This document shows, one piece after another, positions 43,407 through 52,574 of a stretch of DNA of 64,000 bases. The position numbers and the translations under genes are program-made. Source of the DNA: JAGVDM01 sp964642315 (GTDB lineage Bacteria > Patescibacteriota > Gracilibacteria > Peribacterales > Peribacteraceae); contig CAZXOG010000002.1 in assembly GCA_964642315.1 (NCBI GenBank), positions 184,422-248,421 of the forward strand, written 5' to 3'. How positions within the stretch are numbered: position 1 is the stretch's first letter; the number at the start of each line of letters is the position of its first letter. The notes under the pieces were generated by a model, which did no database searches, was not told the origin of the DNA, and saw only the letters and a list, made by a program, of their open reading frames with translations.

Positions 43407-43856
43407 TCATGGCGATCGCTTCAGTTCGTCGATCTGATCGCGGTGGAAGAAGTAGAGCTTCCAGTGCTCGATGACCGGCATCTGCCGGAGGAGCTCGTAG
43501 AACGCCGCTTCTTCCTGCTCATTCGCTATGGTGGGATCGGGAGTAGCGGCCGAGAGCGTGCGATCGGTTTTCTCCGCGATGATGAGGACATTTTCCCCGG
43601 GTTTCACTTTTCCGAGTTGCTCCTTTGCGTGCTTGTCCTTGTACTGTGCCGAGCGGTAGTACTCCAGCTGGCGCTTGCCTTCCTCAATGGATCTCCGCAG
43701 TTCCTCGTTGTGTGCGTCAATGTCCTCGAGCGTCTGCTCGAAGAGCACGTTTCGGTAGAAGGAGAGTGCCAGGCCGAGCGCCATGAGCCCCACGACTGAG
43801 AGCCCCACGACGATCGTGATTTGCTTGCTCAGCGGTTCGATGTGCCGGTAGGCCAC
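43407..43856 (-). CDS. FtsB/DivIC-like septum protein
   Basis: Single-pass divisome protein of the FtsB/DivIC (septum formation initiator) type. A short cytoplasmic start (VAYRHIEPLSKQ), one membrane helix (ITIVVGLSVVGLMALGLAL), then a coiled coil with FEQTLEDIDAHNEELRRSIE, followed by EQLGKVKPGENVLII, the family's typical motif after the coil. The C-terminal 50 residues are extra. GTG 43856 is used because residues upstream come from a C/T-rich repeat tract. Divergent from murC. Confidence 0.75.
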   Translation of the reverse strand: MAYRHIEPLSKQITIVVGLSVVGLMALGLALSFYRNVLFEQTLEDIDAHNEELRRSIEEGKRQLEYYRSAQYKDKHAKEQLGKVKPGENVLIIAEKTDRTLSAATPDPTIANEQEEAAFYELLRQMPVIEHWKLYFFHRDQIDELKRSP

Positions 43857-43863
43857 GGTGTAA

Positions 43864-43973
43864 GGGCTAGGGTAGGGTGTAGGAGGAGTGTACCTTTTCC
43901 CTCCATGTACTGGAACCACCGAACGCCTATCCCTTACTATAGATTCCTAATCCTAACCCTAATCCTAGCCCCC
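43864..43973. repeat. Telomere-like G-rich and C-rich tracts upstream of murC
   Basis: Plus strand G tract 43864-43886 with three GGG runs (GGGCTA, GGGTA, GGGTGTA). C tract 43946-43973 made of hexamers CCTAAT, CCTAAC, CCTAAT, CCTAGC, then CCCC. The two tracts are about 60 bases apart and partly complementary. The same layout recurs at 54301-54407. Confidence 0.7.
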
Positions 43974-43981
43974 GTTCCCGC

Positions 43982-45271
43982 ATGAGGATTTTCTGCTCCG
44001 GCATCGGCGGCATCGGCCTGAGCGCGTACGCGTCGTTGCAGCATGCAGCCGGCAATCAAGTCTCCGGCAGCGATCGTGGCGAGAGTGCCGTTGTCGCGGC
44101 GCTCCGGGAGCAGGGGATTCCTGTCACTCTCACGCAGGATGGTTCCGGCATTCCTGCCAGCACGGATCTCTTCGTCTACTCGGAGGCGATACCATCGGAT
44201 GCTCCGGAGCGCCGCAAGGCCGCTGCGCTCGGCATTCCGCAGGTCTCGTACTTCCGGGCGCTCGGCGATCTCTCCCGGCCATACAGGCTGATTGCGGTTT
44301 GCGGAACGCATGGCAAATCCTCCACGACGGCGATGGCCGCGAAAATCCTTGTGGATGCAGGCCTCGATCCAACTGTCGTGGTCGGTACCCGAGTGCCAGA
44401 TCTCGGCGGGAAAAACTGGCGCAGGGGAGAGAGCGGTCTCTTCCTCGTTGAGGCGTGCGAGTACCGGCGGTCATTCCATGCGCTTTCTCCTGCGGTCGCC
44501 CTCATGACGACCGTTGACGGGGATCACTTTGACGCATACGCGGATCTTACAGAGTACCAGCAGGCATTCGCCGATTTTCTGCAGCTGCTTCCTCCGGACG
44601 GAGCTGTGATTACCCATGCAGGGAGCGATGCCGATTGCCGCCGCATTGCGCATCAGTCTGCCCGTACGGTCATTGATGCAGATGTCCTTCCTCTTCCGGA
44701 ACTTTCCATCCCAGGCTTGCACATGCGTCAGAATGCGCAGCTAGTTCTGGCGCTTGCCCGGTTCCTCGGGGTTGATGACGCGCGGGTCCTCACGTCGCTC
44801 CGCGCGTACCGCGGTTCCTGGCGGCGCCTGGAGCACAAGGGTGCGTGGCGCGGAGTGCCGGTGTACGACGATTACGGGCACCATCCGAAGGAGATCCGTG
44901 CGACGCTCGCGGCGCTCCGCGAGCTCTTCCCACAGGGGCGTATTGTCTGCGTGTTCCAGCCGCACACGCACGAGAGGACGCTCTCTTTCTACAACGAGTT
45001 CCTCTCCGCGTTCGGCGATGCGGATACTGTCATTGTTCCGAATATCTACGAGGCGCGGAAGGATATCGAGCGTGAGCGGGTGGATGTCCGGCAATTCGTC
45101 GCGGATCTCCGTGCGCATGGCGTGGAGGCCGTCTTCGGGGAATCACTGCCGGCGGCAGCTGGGCTCCTCCAGTCACCGGGATTCCTCTCTGCGGAACGGG
45201 GCGATGTTCTCCTCTGCCTGGGGGCGGGGGATATCACTAATCTCGCCGGGCAAATGATTACTGCTCAATGA
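43982..45271 (+). CDS. murC: UDP-N-acetylmuramate--L-alanine ligase
   Basis: Adds L-alanine to UDP-MurNAc, the first step of the peptidoglycan stem peptide. The 429-residue protein has the N-terminal Rossmann motif GIGGIGLSA, ATP loop VCGTHGKSSTTAM, the central-domain EACEYRRSF and TTVDGDHFD, and the C-terminal YDDYGHHPKEIRATL with VFQPHTHERT, all MurC-type. It is slightly short. The start lies 8 bases after the C-rich tract. Its last 14 bases overlap the converging SLH-protein gene. Confidence 0.95.
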   Translation: MRIFCSGIGGIGLSAYASLQHAAGNQVSGSDRGESAVVAALREQGIPVTLTQDGSGIPASTDLFVYSEAIPSDAPERRKAAALGIPQVSYFRALGDLSRPYRLIAVCGTHGKSSTTAMAAKILVDAGLDPTVVVGTRVPDLGGKNWRRGESGLFLVEACEYRRSFHALSPAVALMTTVDGDHFDAYADLTEYQQAFADFLQLLPPDGAVITHAGSDADCRRIAHQSARTVIDADVLPLPELSIPGLHMRQNAQLVLALARFLGVDDARVLTSLRAYRGSWRRLEHKGAWRGVPVYDDYGHHPKEIRATLAALRELFPQGRIVCVFQPHTHERTLSFYNEFLSAFGDADTVIVPNIYEARKDIERERVDVRQFVADLRAHGVEAVFGESLPAAAGLLQSPGFLSAERGDVLLCLGAGDITNLAGQMITAQ

Positions 45272-46559
45272 GCGCGTTCGCCGGACCTCCGCGAATTTCC
45301 GGCGAGTCCTCCAGGTACGTTTCCATTGCGAGCGAGACCATTTTCGCGAGCTCCGCTCGGTTCACCGGCGCATCGGGGCGGAAAGCCCCGTTGCTACTGC
45401 TCACGATGCCATCTGCCGCCGCTGTCTCGATGCAAGCGGCGTAGGGGGTTTCCGGTGTCACGTCGCGGAAGAGCTCACCCTTCGGCCACAGGCGGCGGAC
45501 GTCAAGTGCCTGGAGAAGGGTGGCGACCACTTCGCTGCGCGTCGCCGGCCGCGCGAGGTTTTCCCGTGGGCTGCGGAATGCCTGCCAGTGCAATTGCTCC
45601 GCGGAGCGGATGTACGGCTCGAACCACGTGCCGCGTGCCGTCGTGTTCCGGAGTTCCCCGCGCGCGAGTGTTTCATCAATGCCGGCGATCTCATGCGCGA
45701 CTTTCGCGAGCTGCGCGAGCGATACCTCATCACTCGGGCCGAACCGCCCCGTGAAGTTTCCATCCGCGTCCTTGTATCCCGCCATGATGCTCGTCTTCGC
45801 GACGGTGTACACGAATGGCGCGAACCATTCTCCGATCGGCGCGTCCTCGAACACGAGGCGGTCATTCCCGATCGTCACGGTGACGAATTGCAGCTGGCGT
45901 TCGTATTCCTGGTTCTGCTGCGCGTTGAGCGCTTCGCAGGAGAGCGTAATGGCGAAGCTCACGCGACCATTCTCCACCAGCGTGTCCGACTGCGGCTGCG
46001 GCTGCACGCAACCCGCAGGCGGTTCGAAGCGCACGGAATAGAGACCGCGCGGCGCTTCTTCGAACGAGCCGGGCGTTGTGCCTGTCAGCACGATGTCGTT
46101 CGGGCCGCGAAGGGTATAGGCGATCCCCGCCGGTTCGCTCGTCACCGATACCTTTCCGACAATCGTGAATTTGTACTCCGCGTGGATGGCGATGACGTCG
46201 CCTGCGTTCAGCACGAAGCTCACGCGCGGAACAGCGGTAGATGTTTCCACAGTCCCGTTGCGGGAGAGTTCCACCGTGGCGCTCGCCCCGTCTGCGTTCT
46301 CAATCGCAAGCGTGTACTTGCCGGGGATTGCTTCTTCGTTGATGTACCGCTCCTTCTTCTCCAGCCGCACGGTGGTGTTGTCCGGCCGGATGAGTGTCCA
46401 CGTTCCGAGGGCATTCTTGATTCCCGCCTCCTGCACGATTTCGATGGTCCCCATGTCTGCCTCTGCCGCATGGGTTGGGCGGGAGGGGATACAGAAGAAG
46501 AGGAGTGCCACAACGGTAAACGCAGCGGAAACGGGCAGGAGCGTTCTACGTGTGCACAT
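45258..46559 (-). CDS. Secreted S-layer-type protein with SLH domains
   Basis: 433 residues: a signal peptide (MCTRRTLLPVSAAFTVVALL then PTHAAEA), a beta-rich region of about 230 residues with carboxypeptidase-regulatory or PEGA-like folds (GKYTLAIENADG; GLYSVRFEPPAG), and C-terminal S-layer homology repeats: FEDAPIGEWFAPFVYTVAK with IMAGYKDADG, a second less clear unit, and FRDVTPETPYAACIETAAADG with FRPDAPVNRAELAKM. SLH repeats bind pyruvylated wall polymer, which fits csaB at 28.9 kb. ATG 46559 begins the signal peptide; the frame upstream is not secretory. Confidence 0.88.
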   Translation of the reverse strand: MCTRRTLLPVSAAFTVVALLFFCIPSRPTHAAEADMGTIEIVQEAGIKNALGTWTLIRPDNTTVRLEKKERYINEEAIPGKYTLAIENADGASATVELSRNGTVETSTAVPRVSFVLNAGDVIAIHAEYKFTIVGKVSVTSEPAGIAYTLRGPNDIVLTGTTPGSFEEAPRGLYSVRFEPPAGCVQPQPQSDTLVENGRVSFAITLSCEALNAQQNQEYERQLQFVTVTIGNDRLVFEDAPIGEWFAPFVYTVAKTSIMAGYKDADGNFTGRFGPSDEVSLAQLAKVAHEIAGIDETLARGELRNTTARGTWFEPYIRSAEQLHWQAFRSPRENLARPATRSEVVATLLQALDVRRLWPKGELFRDVTPETPYAACIETAAADGIVSSSNGAFRPDAPVNRAELAKMVSLAMETYLEDSPEIRGGPANALIEQ

Positions 46560-46666
46560 ACGGAGTGGGGAAGCGATAGAGGGAAGAGGTATTCTCCTGC
46601 ATTGTGCAGGGCATCCCTCCAAAGAGCCACGGTATCGTAGCGTGATACGGGAGTTTCCACCACTTT

Positions 46667-47269
46667 TCACGCCGATCGTTTTGCGGCAAGAGCGCGTCCT
46701 GCGACGAGGAGGCTCGTGCTTGCCATGATTGCTGCGACGACGAACGCAATGTCGAGCGTGCTGCCCGTTGCAGGAAGGACTGCCACGCCAACGGTTGTCT
46801 CATGTGCGAGCACTGATTTCTCCCCGTCCACTCCGGGCCCGGAGATGCGGGCGATCACGGTCATCGTTTCGCCGACTGGCGTGCCCGCTCGCACGCGGAC
46901 CGGGAAGGTGACCTTCCACGTGCGGCCTGCGAAGAGCTCGCCGAGAGACCATGCGAGGATGCGTGGGCTCACGAGCGCCGCTCCATCCGGAACGCGCACG
47001 ATTTCCAGGCTGTCGCCGTCGATCGTGAAGCTTACGGAAAGATCGCGCTGCGTACGCGAGTCCCTGTTCCATGCTTCGATGGTGTAGTACACATCTTCTC
47101 CAGCAATGACCTCACTGCGGACTGCACCCGTGCGAATGCTTACGGCGCCCTGTTCCTGGCGGTCGGCTGCCGTTCGTGCCTCTGCCACTGCGGCGGAGAG
47201 TATCATGGCACAAGCTGCGCTTGATAGAGCAAAAAAACGCAAGGCACGCATAGAGATTTGGCGGGACAT
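46667..47269 (-). CDS. Secreted protein with DUF11-like domain and LPATG sorting signal
   Basis: 200 residues: signal peptide (ALRFFALSSAACAMILSAAVAEA), one beta-sandwich of the DUF11/CARDB kind (VIAGEDVYYTIEAWNRDS and FPVRVRAGTPVGETMTV), then LPATG (46763-46777), a hydrophobic helix (LDIAFVVAAIMASTSLLVAG) and a basic tail RALAAKRSA. This is a textbook sortase substrate layout. No sortase gene is in the window. The promoter (TTGACA, 17, TTAAAT) ends 8 bases before the ATG. Confidence 0.88.
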   Translation of the reverse strand: MSRQISMRALRFFALSSAACAMILSAAVAEARTAADRQEQGAVSIRTGAVRSEVIAGEDVYYTIEAWNRDSRTQRDLSVSFTIDGDSLEIVRVPDGAALVSPRILAWSLGELFAGRTWKVTFPVRVRAGTPVGETMTVIARISGPGVDGEKSVLAHETTVGVAVLPATGSTLDIAFVVAAIMASTSLLVAGRALAAKRSA

Positions 47270-47277
47270 TTGTGTGC

Positions 47278-47306
47278 ATTTAATAACTATTACTTACTTT
47301 TGTCAA
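47278..47306 (-). promoter_or_regulatory. Promoter of the LPATG protein gene (leaderless)
   Basis: On the minus strand a perfect TTGACA (47306-47301), 17-base spacer, TTAAAT (47283-47278), 8 bases before ATG 47269. The -35 box overlaps the end of purL. Confidence 0.8.
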
Positions 47307-49771
47307 GTACTCCACAGGGTTTCCAGTGTCTGTTCCCACCGTGCGCGGAGCGGAGCAATCGGCGTGTTGATCAGGGTCTCTGAACCTTGCCGGACGCACA
47401 GGGTCTGCTGTCCTGTGGAATGTCCGATGACGGAAAATTCTGCACCGCAGTCTCCCGCGAGGCTGCTGAGCTTCTTCTGGGATTTCGCCGGGACCTCGAG
47501 TATGAATCCGCCGGTTTCCGAAAAGAGGAGGATGTCCGGACGGAGCGGTCTCCGCAGGGGTGCCAAGTCAATGTCTGCGCCGAGTTTCCTGTCGATCTTC
47601 CGTTGCGGCATGAGCATTTCCCAGAGCGCAAGGAGCAGTCCGCCCTCGCTGATGTCGTGACATGCGAGCACGTGCCCCGCGCCGATCGCCGCGGTCACGA
47701 AGGCAATCTGTTTCGATACTTCTGCGAAATCGGGCTGCGGAACGTTCGCACCGAGGAGCGCATTGCGCTTGCTGCCAGTGCGTTCTTCCAGGAGGTCGAA
47801 GTAGAGCGATCCGCCGCATTCATCCCTGCGCTCGCCGACGAGCAAGAGGAGGGATTCCGGTTCTTTGCACTGCATTGTGACCGCTTTGCGCGCGTCGCGG
47901 ATGACGCCGCTGCAGCTCACGATCGCCGTGGGGTCAATGGCGCTGCCGTCCGGTCTGCCGTTATACAGGCTCACGTTGCCGGAGATGATCGGTACGGGTT
48001 CGCCATCCACGGTGACCAGGCGGGAGGCATCTGCGATGCCGCGCGTTCCCTCGGCGAGTTGCCAGAGTTGCTCGGGTTTCTCGGGGTTGCCGTAGTTCAG
48101 GCAATCCGTGAGCGCGCGCGGCGTGGCTCCGACTGCAGCGACGTTCCGCATTGCCTCCACAGCGGCATTCGCGCCCTGCCAGTATGGCGAAATGCGCCCG
48201 TAGCGGCCGTTGCCGTCTGCTGCGATGGCTACTCCGCAGTGGCGATCTGTTTCCGGAAGCGCGTCCCATCCGGGGTGCGAACCTTCCAGCACATAACTCT
48301 CCAGATCCTGGAGCGGTGCGATGACCGCGGCATCCGCTTCTCCTGCCTCGATCACCGTGTTTCCGACGACCGTCTTGTCGTAGTGGACGAACGCCGGCGC
48401 ACGGCTGCAACCGTTGCGATGCGTGAGCATCCCCTCGAAGAGTTCCTGCAGGGTGAACGAGGCACCATTCACGGTGATCTCCCCGCCATTCCACGCGATG
48501 GTCGGTTCACGGCCGCTGAACGGGACCGGGGCAACTGGGCGGTTGTACTGCAGCCCGCACGTGATGTCGCGGGCTTTCGCCTCGCAGACGATCTGCCCGC
48601 GGTACCGGACACGGTATACCGGTTCCGTTGTCACCTGGCCGATCCTGCTCGCCTTCGCGTTCTCCGCGACGCTCGGCAGATCCCACACGTCATTGTAGTG
48701 GTGCAGAATGTGTGCGGTGAGGCTCGGGTGGCAGATCCAGCAGAGGCGCTCCTGGGTTTCTGCGCACGCGATGATTTCCGGCGGGAGATCCGGGATGGCA
48801 GTGTGCACTGCTTCCAGATCCACTTCCGCGCCCATCCCGCGGTCGGCTACCTGCTCCACGCTCGCGCACACGATGCCGCCGGCTCCGAGATCCTTAAAGC
48901 TCACCTTGTCCAGGTGCTTCTCGGCGACCAGCCAGTCGAACAGCGCGTACGTTGATGCGAGGAGGTGACGTTCGAGGAAGGGGTTCGGCTCCTGCACGGC
49001 TCCGCTGTTCTGCTCACGCTTCTCCATTTCCATGGATGCGCTCGCGAATGCCGCTCCGCCGAAGCCGCTACGGTCTGTCGGTTTGCCGATGAGGATGATG
49101 TCGTAGCCCACTTCCCCCGCTTCGGCGGGAACGTAGCTGTGGATCACCTCATCCTCCCGTACCAGTCCTACGGCAATGGCGTTCACGAGGCAGTTGCTGT
49201 TGTATGAAGCGTCGAAGACCGTGTCTCCTCCGAGGTTCGGTACGCCGAGAGGGTTTCCGTACCCGCCGATGCCGCGCACGACTTCCTTTGCGATTGTCCG
49301 GGATTCTTCCGACTGCAGGTCTCCGAGGCGGAGCATGTCCATGCAGCCGATCACGCGTGCCCCCATGCAGACCACGTCGCGCACCGTGCCCCCGACGCCT
49401 GTTGCGGCGCCTTCGAACGGCACGATCTGCGACGGGTGGTTGTGCGATTCGTGGGTGACGACGAGGCCCCAGCGTTGCCCGCTCGGGCCATCGGTGATGG
49501 CGACGATGCCACTATCCTCCGCGGGGCCGAGGATGATGTGCTTCCCCGCGGTGACGAACTGCCGGAGGAACGGACGCGAGGATTTGTAGCTGCAGTGTTC
49601 GCTCCCCTGAATGCCCCAGATCACCGCTTCCACGATGGTGGGATCCCGCCCGAGGAGCACGGCGATTTTCCGCGCCTCTTCCACCGTGAGCCCGATGCGG
49701 TACTGCGAAAGCAGGCCGCGGATCTCCCCATCGGGTGCTGTGGAGAAGGGGAGCGTGCGCGAGTACTGCAT
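47303..49771 (-). CDS. purL: Phosphoribosylformylglycinamidine synthase, PurL subunit
   Basis: ATP- and glutamine-dependent step 4 of purine synthesis; this small form needs PurS and PurQ partners, not seen here. Motifs: GSEHCSYKSSRPFL, VVTHESHNHPSQIVPFEGAATGVGGTVRDV, DLGAGGI, and in the second half GNVSLYN and ACHDISEGGL. ATG 49771 (MQYSRTLPF) fits a TTGCAG, 17, CATAAT promoter ending 10 bases upstream; ATG 49795, with AGGAG 7 bases before it, is a real alternative. About 820 residues. Purine synthesis genes are uncommon in reduced CPR genomes. Confidence 0.93.
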   Translation of the reverse strand: MQYSRTLPFSTAPDGEIRGLLSQYRIGLTVEEARKIAVLLGRDPTIVEAVIWGIQGSEHCSYKSSRPFLRQFVTAGKHIILGPAEDSGIVAITDGPSGQRWGLVVTHESHNHPSQIVPFEGAATGVGGTVRDVVCMGARVIGCMDMLRLGDLQSEESRTIAKEVVRGIGGYGNPLGVPNLGGDTVFDASYNSNCLVNAIAVGLVREDEVIHSYVPAEAGEVGYDIILIGKPTDRSGFGGAAFASASMEMEKREQNSGAVQEPNPFLERHLLASTYALFDWLVAEKHLDKVSFKDLGAGGIVCASVEQVADRGMGAEVDLEAVHTAIPDLPPEIIACAETQERLCWICHPSLTAHILHHYNDVWDLPSVAENAKASRIGQVTTEPVYRVRYRGQIVCEAKARDITCGLQYNRPVAPVPFSGREPTIAWNGGEITVNGASFTLQELFEGMLTHRNGCSRAPAFVHYDKTVVGNTVIEAGEADAAVIAPLQDLESYVLEGSHPGWDALPETDRHCGVAIAADGNGRYGRISPYWQGANAAVEAMRNVAAVGATPRALTDCLNYGNPEKPEQLWQLAEGTRGIADASRLVTVDGEPVPIISGNVSLYNGRPDGSAIDPTAIVSCSGVIRDARKAVTMQCKEPESLLLLVGERRDECGGSLYFDLLEERTGSKRNALLGANVPQPDFAEVSKQIAFVTAAIGAGHVLACHDISEGGLLLALWEMLMPQRKIDRKLGADIDLAPLRRPLRPDILLFSETGGFILEVPAKSQKKLSSLAGDCGAEFSVIGHSTGQQTLCVRQGSETLINTPIAPLRARWEQTLETLWST

Positions 49772-49931
49772 GGACGGACCGATTATGCAGGCCATGCGTG
49801 GCTCCTGCAATGCGGAACCTGCCCGATTGCGGCGGTGCGGTTCCCGCTTTCTCCGCAAGCACGATCACTGCTAGGCTTGCGGCATCCCGCGCTTCTTCCG
49901 TCTGCCGTCGTTCTTCTCTCAGGAGCGCCTT

Positions 49932-51257
49932 GTGGGCGGTGCGCTCGTTCTTGCCGTCACGCAGTTCGGCGCGTCGTTCGCAGGATTGCTGCGGGACCGC
50001 GCTCTCACCCAGATGTTCCCGGGGCTTGGCATCGTGGACGTCTACATCGCCTCATTCCGTGTGAGCGACCTGCTCTTCCAGATGACGATTATGGCGGGGT
50101 TTTCCGTGGCGCTCGTGCCGCTCCTTGCCCAGTACCACGGGCGGCGCGACCATCGGGCGATCAGCGAGCTCCTGAGTGGTGTGCTCGGCATGGCCGCGGT
50201 GGTCTTCGGTGCGGTGGCGCTCGGCATCGCATTCCTCATGCCGTGGCTCGCGCCGCATGTCGTCCAGTTCCGCGGGGAATCGCTCCAGCTCTACGTCACG
50301 TCCGCGCGGCTCGCTCTGCTCACGAATTTCCTCTTCGTGTTCGGCAACGCGTTCGGCCAGTACCTCGTCACCGTGCAGCGGTACTGGGTGTACGGCGTCA
50401 CGCCGATCCTCTATACCTTGGGGACGATCGCCGGCACGCTCTTTCTCTCCTCTCCCGATGTTTTCGGTCCGCTCGGTCCGATGGCGGGGACGGTTGCGGG
50501 TGCGGTGATCTACGTGGCGTTTCGCTTGCTTGCCGCGGTGCGCATGGGGTACGTCCCGCACGTGCGGTGGTGGCATGCAGATGTGCCGGAGTTCGTGCGG
50601 CTCATGGTGCCGAGGATGCTTGCGCTCGGGGCCCTCCAGCTGCAGCTTCTCCTCTTCGATACTGTGGCATCTGGTCTGTCCGCGGGGTCCGTGACGATCA
50701 ACGCATACGCGAGGAACTTCCAGTCGGTGATCGTTGGGGTTGCGGGCATTGCCCTTGCACAGTCGGCATTCTCGTTCCTCAGTCAGGCTGCCGCCCGCGG
50801 CGAGTACCGGCGGCTTTGGGTGTACCTGCGCAAGGGCGTTCGGATCCTTCTCCTCGTCACTGTGCCGGGTGCCGTGGCGCTTGTCCTGGCCGCGCCGGTT
50901 GCCGCTGCCCTCGTGCACCTTACGCACAGGCTGGAGATTTTCTGGTTCTGTCTTGGTCTCTACGCGCTCAGCATTCCGTTCGAGAGCATGAATCACCTGC
51001 TGCTCCGCGCGTTCTACGCGCTCCGCAACACGGTGCGTCCGGCGGTCTTCAGCGTCGTGAACGGCGCCGTGGCCATCATTTTTTCCTGGCTACTCGCGCC
51101 GCATATGGGCGTGTACGCGCTCGCTGTCGGCTTCACCATCGGTCAAGTTATTGAAACGATTGGATTGTGGGTTTCCCTTGTTTTCATCAATAAAAAATTG
51201 ATCACAAAAATTGATCAGCATGCGTTACTTGAGCACGGAGAAATCCCTGCATCCTAG
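49932..51257 (+). CDS. murJ: Lipid II flippase MurJ
   Basis: MOP-family membrane protein that flips lipid II outward for wall synthesis. 441 residues with about 12-13 membrane helices. GLLRDRALTQMF near the start and VYIASFRVSDLLFQM match the MurJ N-terminal lobe; LLLRAFYALRNTVRPAVF matches its C-terminal lobe. GTG 49932 is the first obvious start, but the frame is open back to 49875 and the upstream codons (FFSQERL) look like the normal MurJ beginning, so a rarer start (CTG 49902) is possible. It overlaps the converging acylphosphatase by 33 bases. Confidence 0.92.
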   Translation: MGGALVLAVTQFGASFAGLLRDRALTQMFPGLGIVDVYIASFRVSDLLFQMTIMAGFSVALVPLLAQYHGRRDHRAISELLSGVLGMAAVVFGAVALGIAFLMPWLAPHVVQFRGESLQLYVTSARLALLTNFLFVFGNAFGQYLVTVQRYWVYGVTPILYTLGTIAGTLFLSSPDVFGPLGPMAGTVAGAVIYVAFRLLAAVRMGYVPHVRWWHADVPEFVRLMVPRMLALGALQLQLLLFDTVASGLSAGSVTINAYARNFQSVIVGVAGIALAQSAFSFLSQAAARGEYRRLWVYLRKGVRILLLVTVPGAVALVLAAPVAAALVHLTHRLEIFWFCLGLYALSIPFESMNHLLLRAFYALRNTVRPAVFSVVNGAVAIIFSWLLAPHMGVYALAVGFTIGQVIETIGLWVSLVFINKKLITKIDQHALLEHGEIPAS

Positions 51258-51494
51258 AGGGTTCACATCCGTTGTTTCCACGTTCTCCACGCGCGCCGCG
51301 GCGGGGCCACGGTGCAGCCAGCGCGCCAGCGTATCGATCGCCTCTCTGCTCCCTTCGGCATACACTTCCACCCCTCCGTCTCCGCTGTTGCGCACCCAGC
51401 CGCGCAGCAGGAGGGCGTCTGCCTGCTCCTTGGTCGTCGCGCGGAAGAACACGCCTTGCACCCGGCCGGTGATGCGGAAGCGCCGTGCGGGCAT
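51225..51494 (-). CDS. acyP: Acylphosphatase
   Basis: Small enzyme that hydrolyses acyl phosphates. 89 residues with the family signature RITGRVQGVFFRATTKEQA; the catalytic arginine is R18 and asparagine N36 (GWVRNSGDGGVEV), both present. ATG 51494 gives the normal length; the in-frame start at 51524 adds an Arg-rich end. Its 3' end overlaps murJ. Confidence 0.93.
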   Translation of the reverse strand: MPARRFRITGRVQGVFFRATTKEQADALLLRGWVRNSGDGGVEVYAEGSREAIDTLARWLHRGPAAARVENVETTDVNPLGCRDFSVLK

Positions 51495-51545
51495 GCGCAC
51501 ACGGTATTCTCGCGCGCACGGCATGCAAGGGATTCCCCGAGAGAT

Positions 51546-52529
51546 TTACCAGTAGCATCCGCCTTCCACTCGATGCGCAGCCGCAGGTGTTTCGTCTGCT
51601 GATGGCCGGACCCAGTGCTCGTTGAAGAGTGCTCGGAAGAACGGCCGCTGATCCCAGCGTTTCCCCCGGATGCCGAAGAGTATCTGCGTTGCTCCGCCCA
51701 ATTGGATTGCCCTGCGGTTCCGTTGTTTCACATGGGCGGCAAGCGGCAGGCCGTACGCGCCCGCGCCGATGATGGCGATGTCGAACTCGGTCGCGTCAAT
51801 TGCGTTTTCCATTGCATGGAGCGCATCGAACCAGTCGGTGAACCCGGGTGGGTGGCAGCCGAGCGATTGCACTGCTTTGATTGTTCGCAACCGGAACTCG
51901 GGCAGAACTTCCGGATCAAGGAAGAGCAGCGTTCTGTTGGTACGGTATTGCTGCTCAATGGTGTCGGAAAAGGGATGGACAACGAGTACTGTTTTCCCCG
52001 CGAGAGCGAATGTCCAAGGGTGCCGGTGGCGGTATGGTTCGAGATCAGGCAGAGGAACTCTGCGGGCGCGCAGGGGGAGCAGCTTCTCTCCGGGGCAGCA
52101 CCACGATCCGATGATATCGATTTGCGGTGCAATGGAGAGAACCAATGCGGCGAAGCGTGAGAGAAGCTGCGTGTCGTTTACGGGGAACAATCCCGTATTC
52201 GCGAACATTCTTTTCTGGATGAGGTTGCCCCACGTGAGGAATCCGCCATGTCTGCAGAATGAGAGTTTCCGCAAGAGGTTTGGCGTGTTCCTGGCAAGGT
52301 GAGTGAGAACGGCGGAGAGTTCATAACCGCCGAGTCTTCCGATGAGGCAAGGGGCATCCGATGAGAGCATTTCTTTGATTGCGTCATTGGCAGCTTGGCC
52401 CTCTGCATCGAATGGATGGGTGCCCGGGGCTAAGGGTTTCCAGCATTGCCGAATGGCTATCGCAAGCGCATCAGTTGGCGATGGGAGTTCCATGGATGAG
52501 GCTACGGTACCACCGCGTTCGTGTGGCAT
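51546..52529 (-). CDS. Polysaccharide-biosynthesis protein of GT-D-like type
   Basis: 327 residues. The N-terminal part has LIGRLGGYELSAVL, the RLGxxE-like opening of GT-D-fold glycosyltransferases; the C-terminal part has DFDIAIIGAGAYG-type sequence (FDIAIIGAGAYGLPLAAHVK) and IQLGGATQILFGIRGKRWD, which I know from proteins in capsule and O-antigen loci. The precise sugar is unknown. ATG 52529 is used; ATG 52493 is possible. The open frame continues to 53408 but there reads the opposite strand of the next gene. Confidence 0.75.
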   Translation of the reverse strand: MPHERGGTVASSMELPSPTDALAIAIRQCWKPLAPGTHPFDAEGQAANDAIKEMLSSDAPCLIGRLGGYELSAVLTHLARNTPNLLRKLSFCRHGGFLTWGNLIQKRMFANTGLFPVNDTQLLSRFAALVLSIAPQIDIIGSWCCPGEKLLPLRARRVPLPDLEPYRHRHPWTFALAGKTVLVVHPFSDTIEQQYRTNRTLLFLDPEVLPEFRLRTIKAVQSLGCHPPGFTDWFDALHAMENAIDATEFDIAIIGAGAYGLPLAAHVKQRNRRAIQLGGATQILFGIRGKRWDQRPFFRALFNEHWVRPSADETPAAAHRVEGGCYW

Positions 52530-52535
52530 CCACGT

Positions 52536-52566
52536 TTGACGATTGCGTACTGTCTTGGAGTAGGAT
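52536..52566 (+). promoter_or_regulatory. Promoter of the GT2 gene (leaderless)
   Basis: TTGACG (52536-52541), 19-base spacer, TAGGAT (52561-52566), 8 bases before ATG 52575. The spacer is longer than optimal. Confidence 0.5.
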
Positions 52567-52574
52567 ACGCAGGA

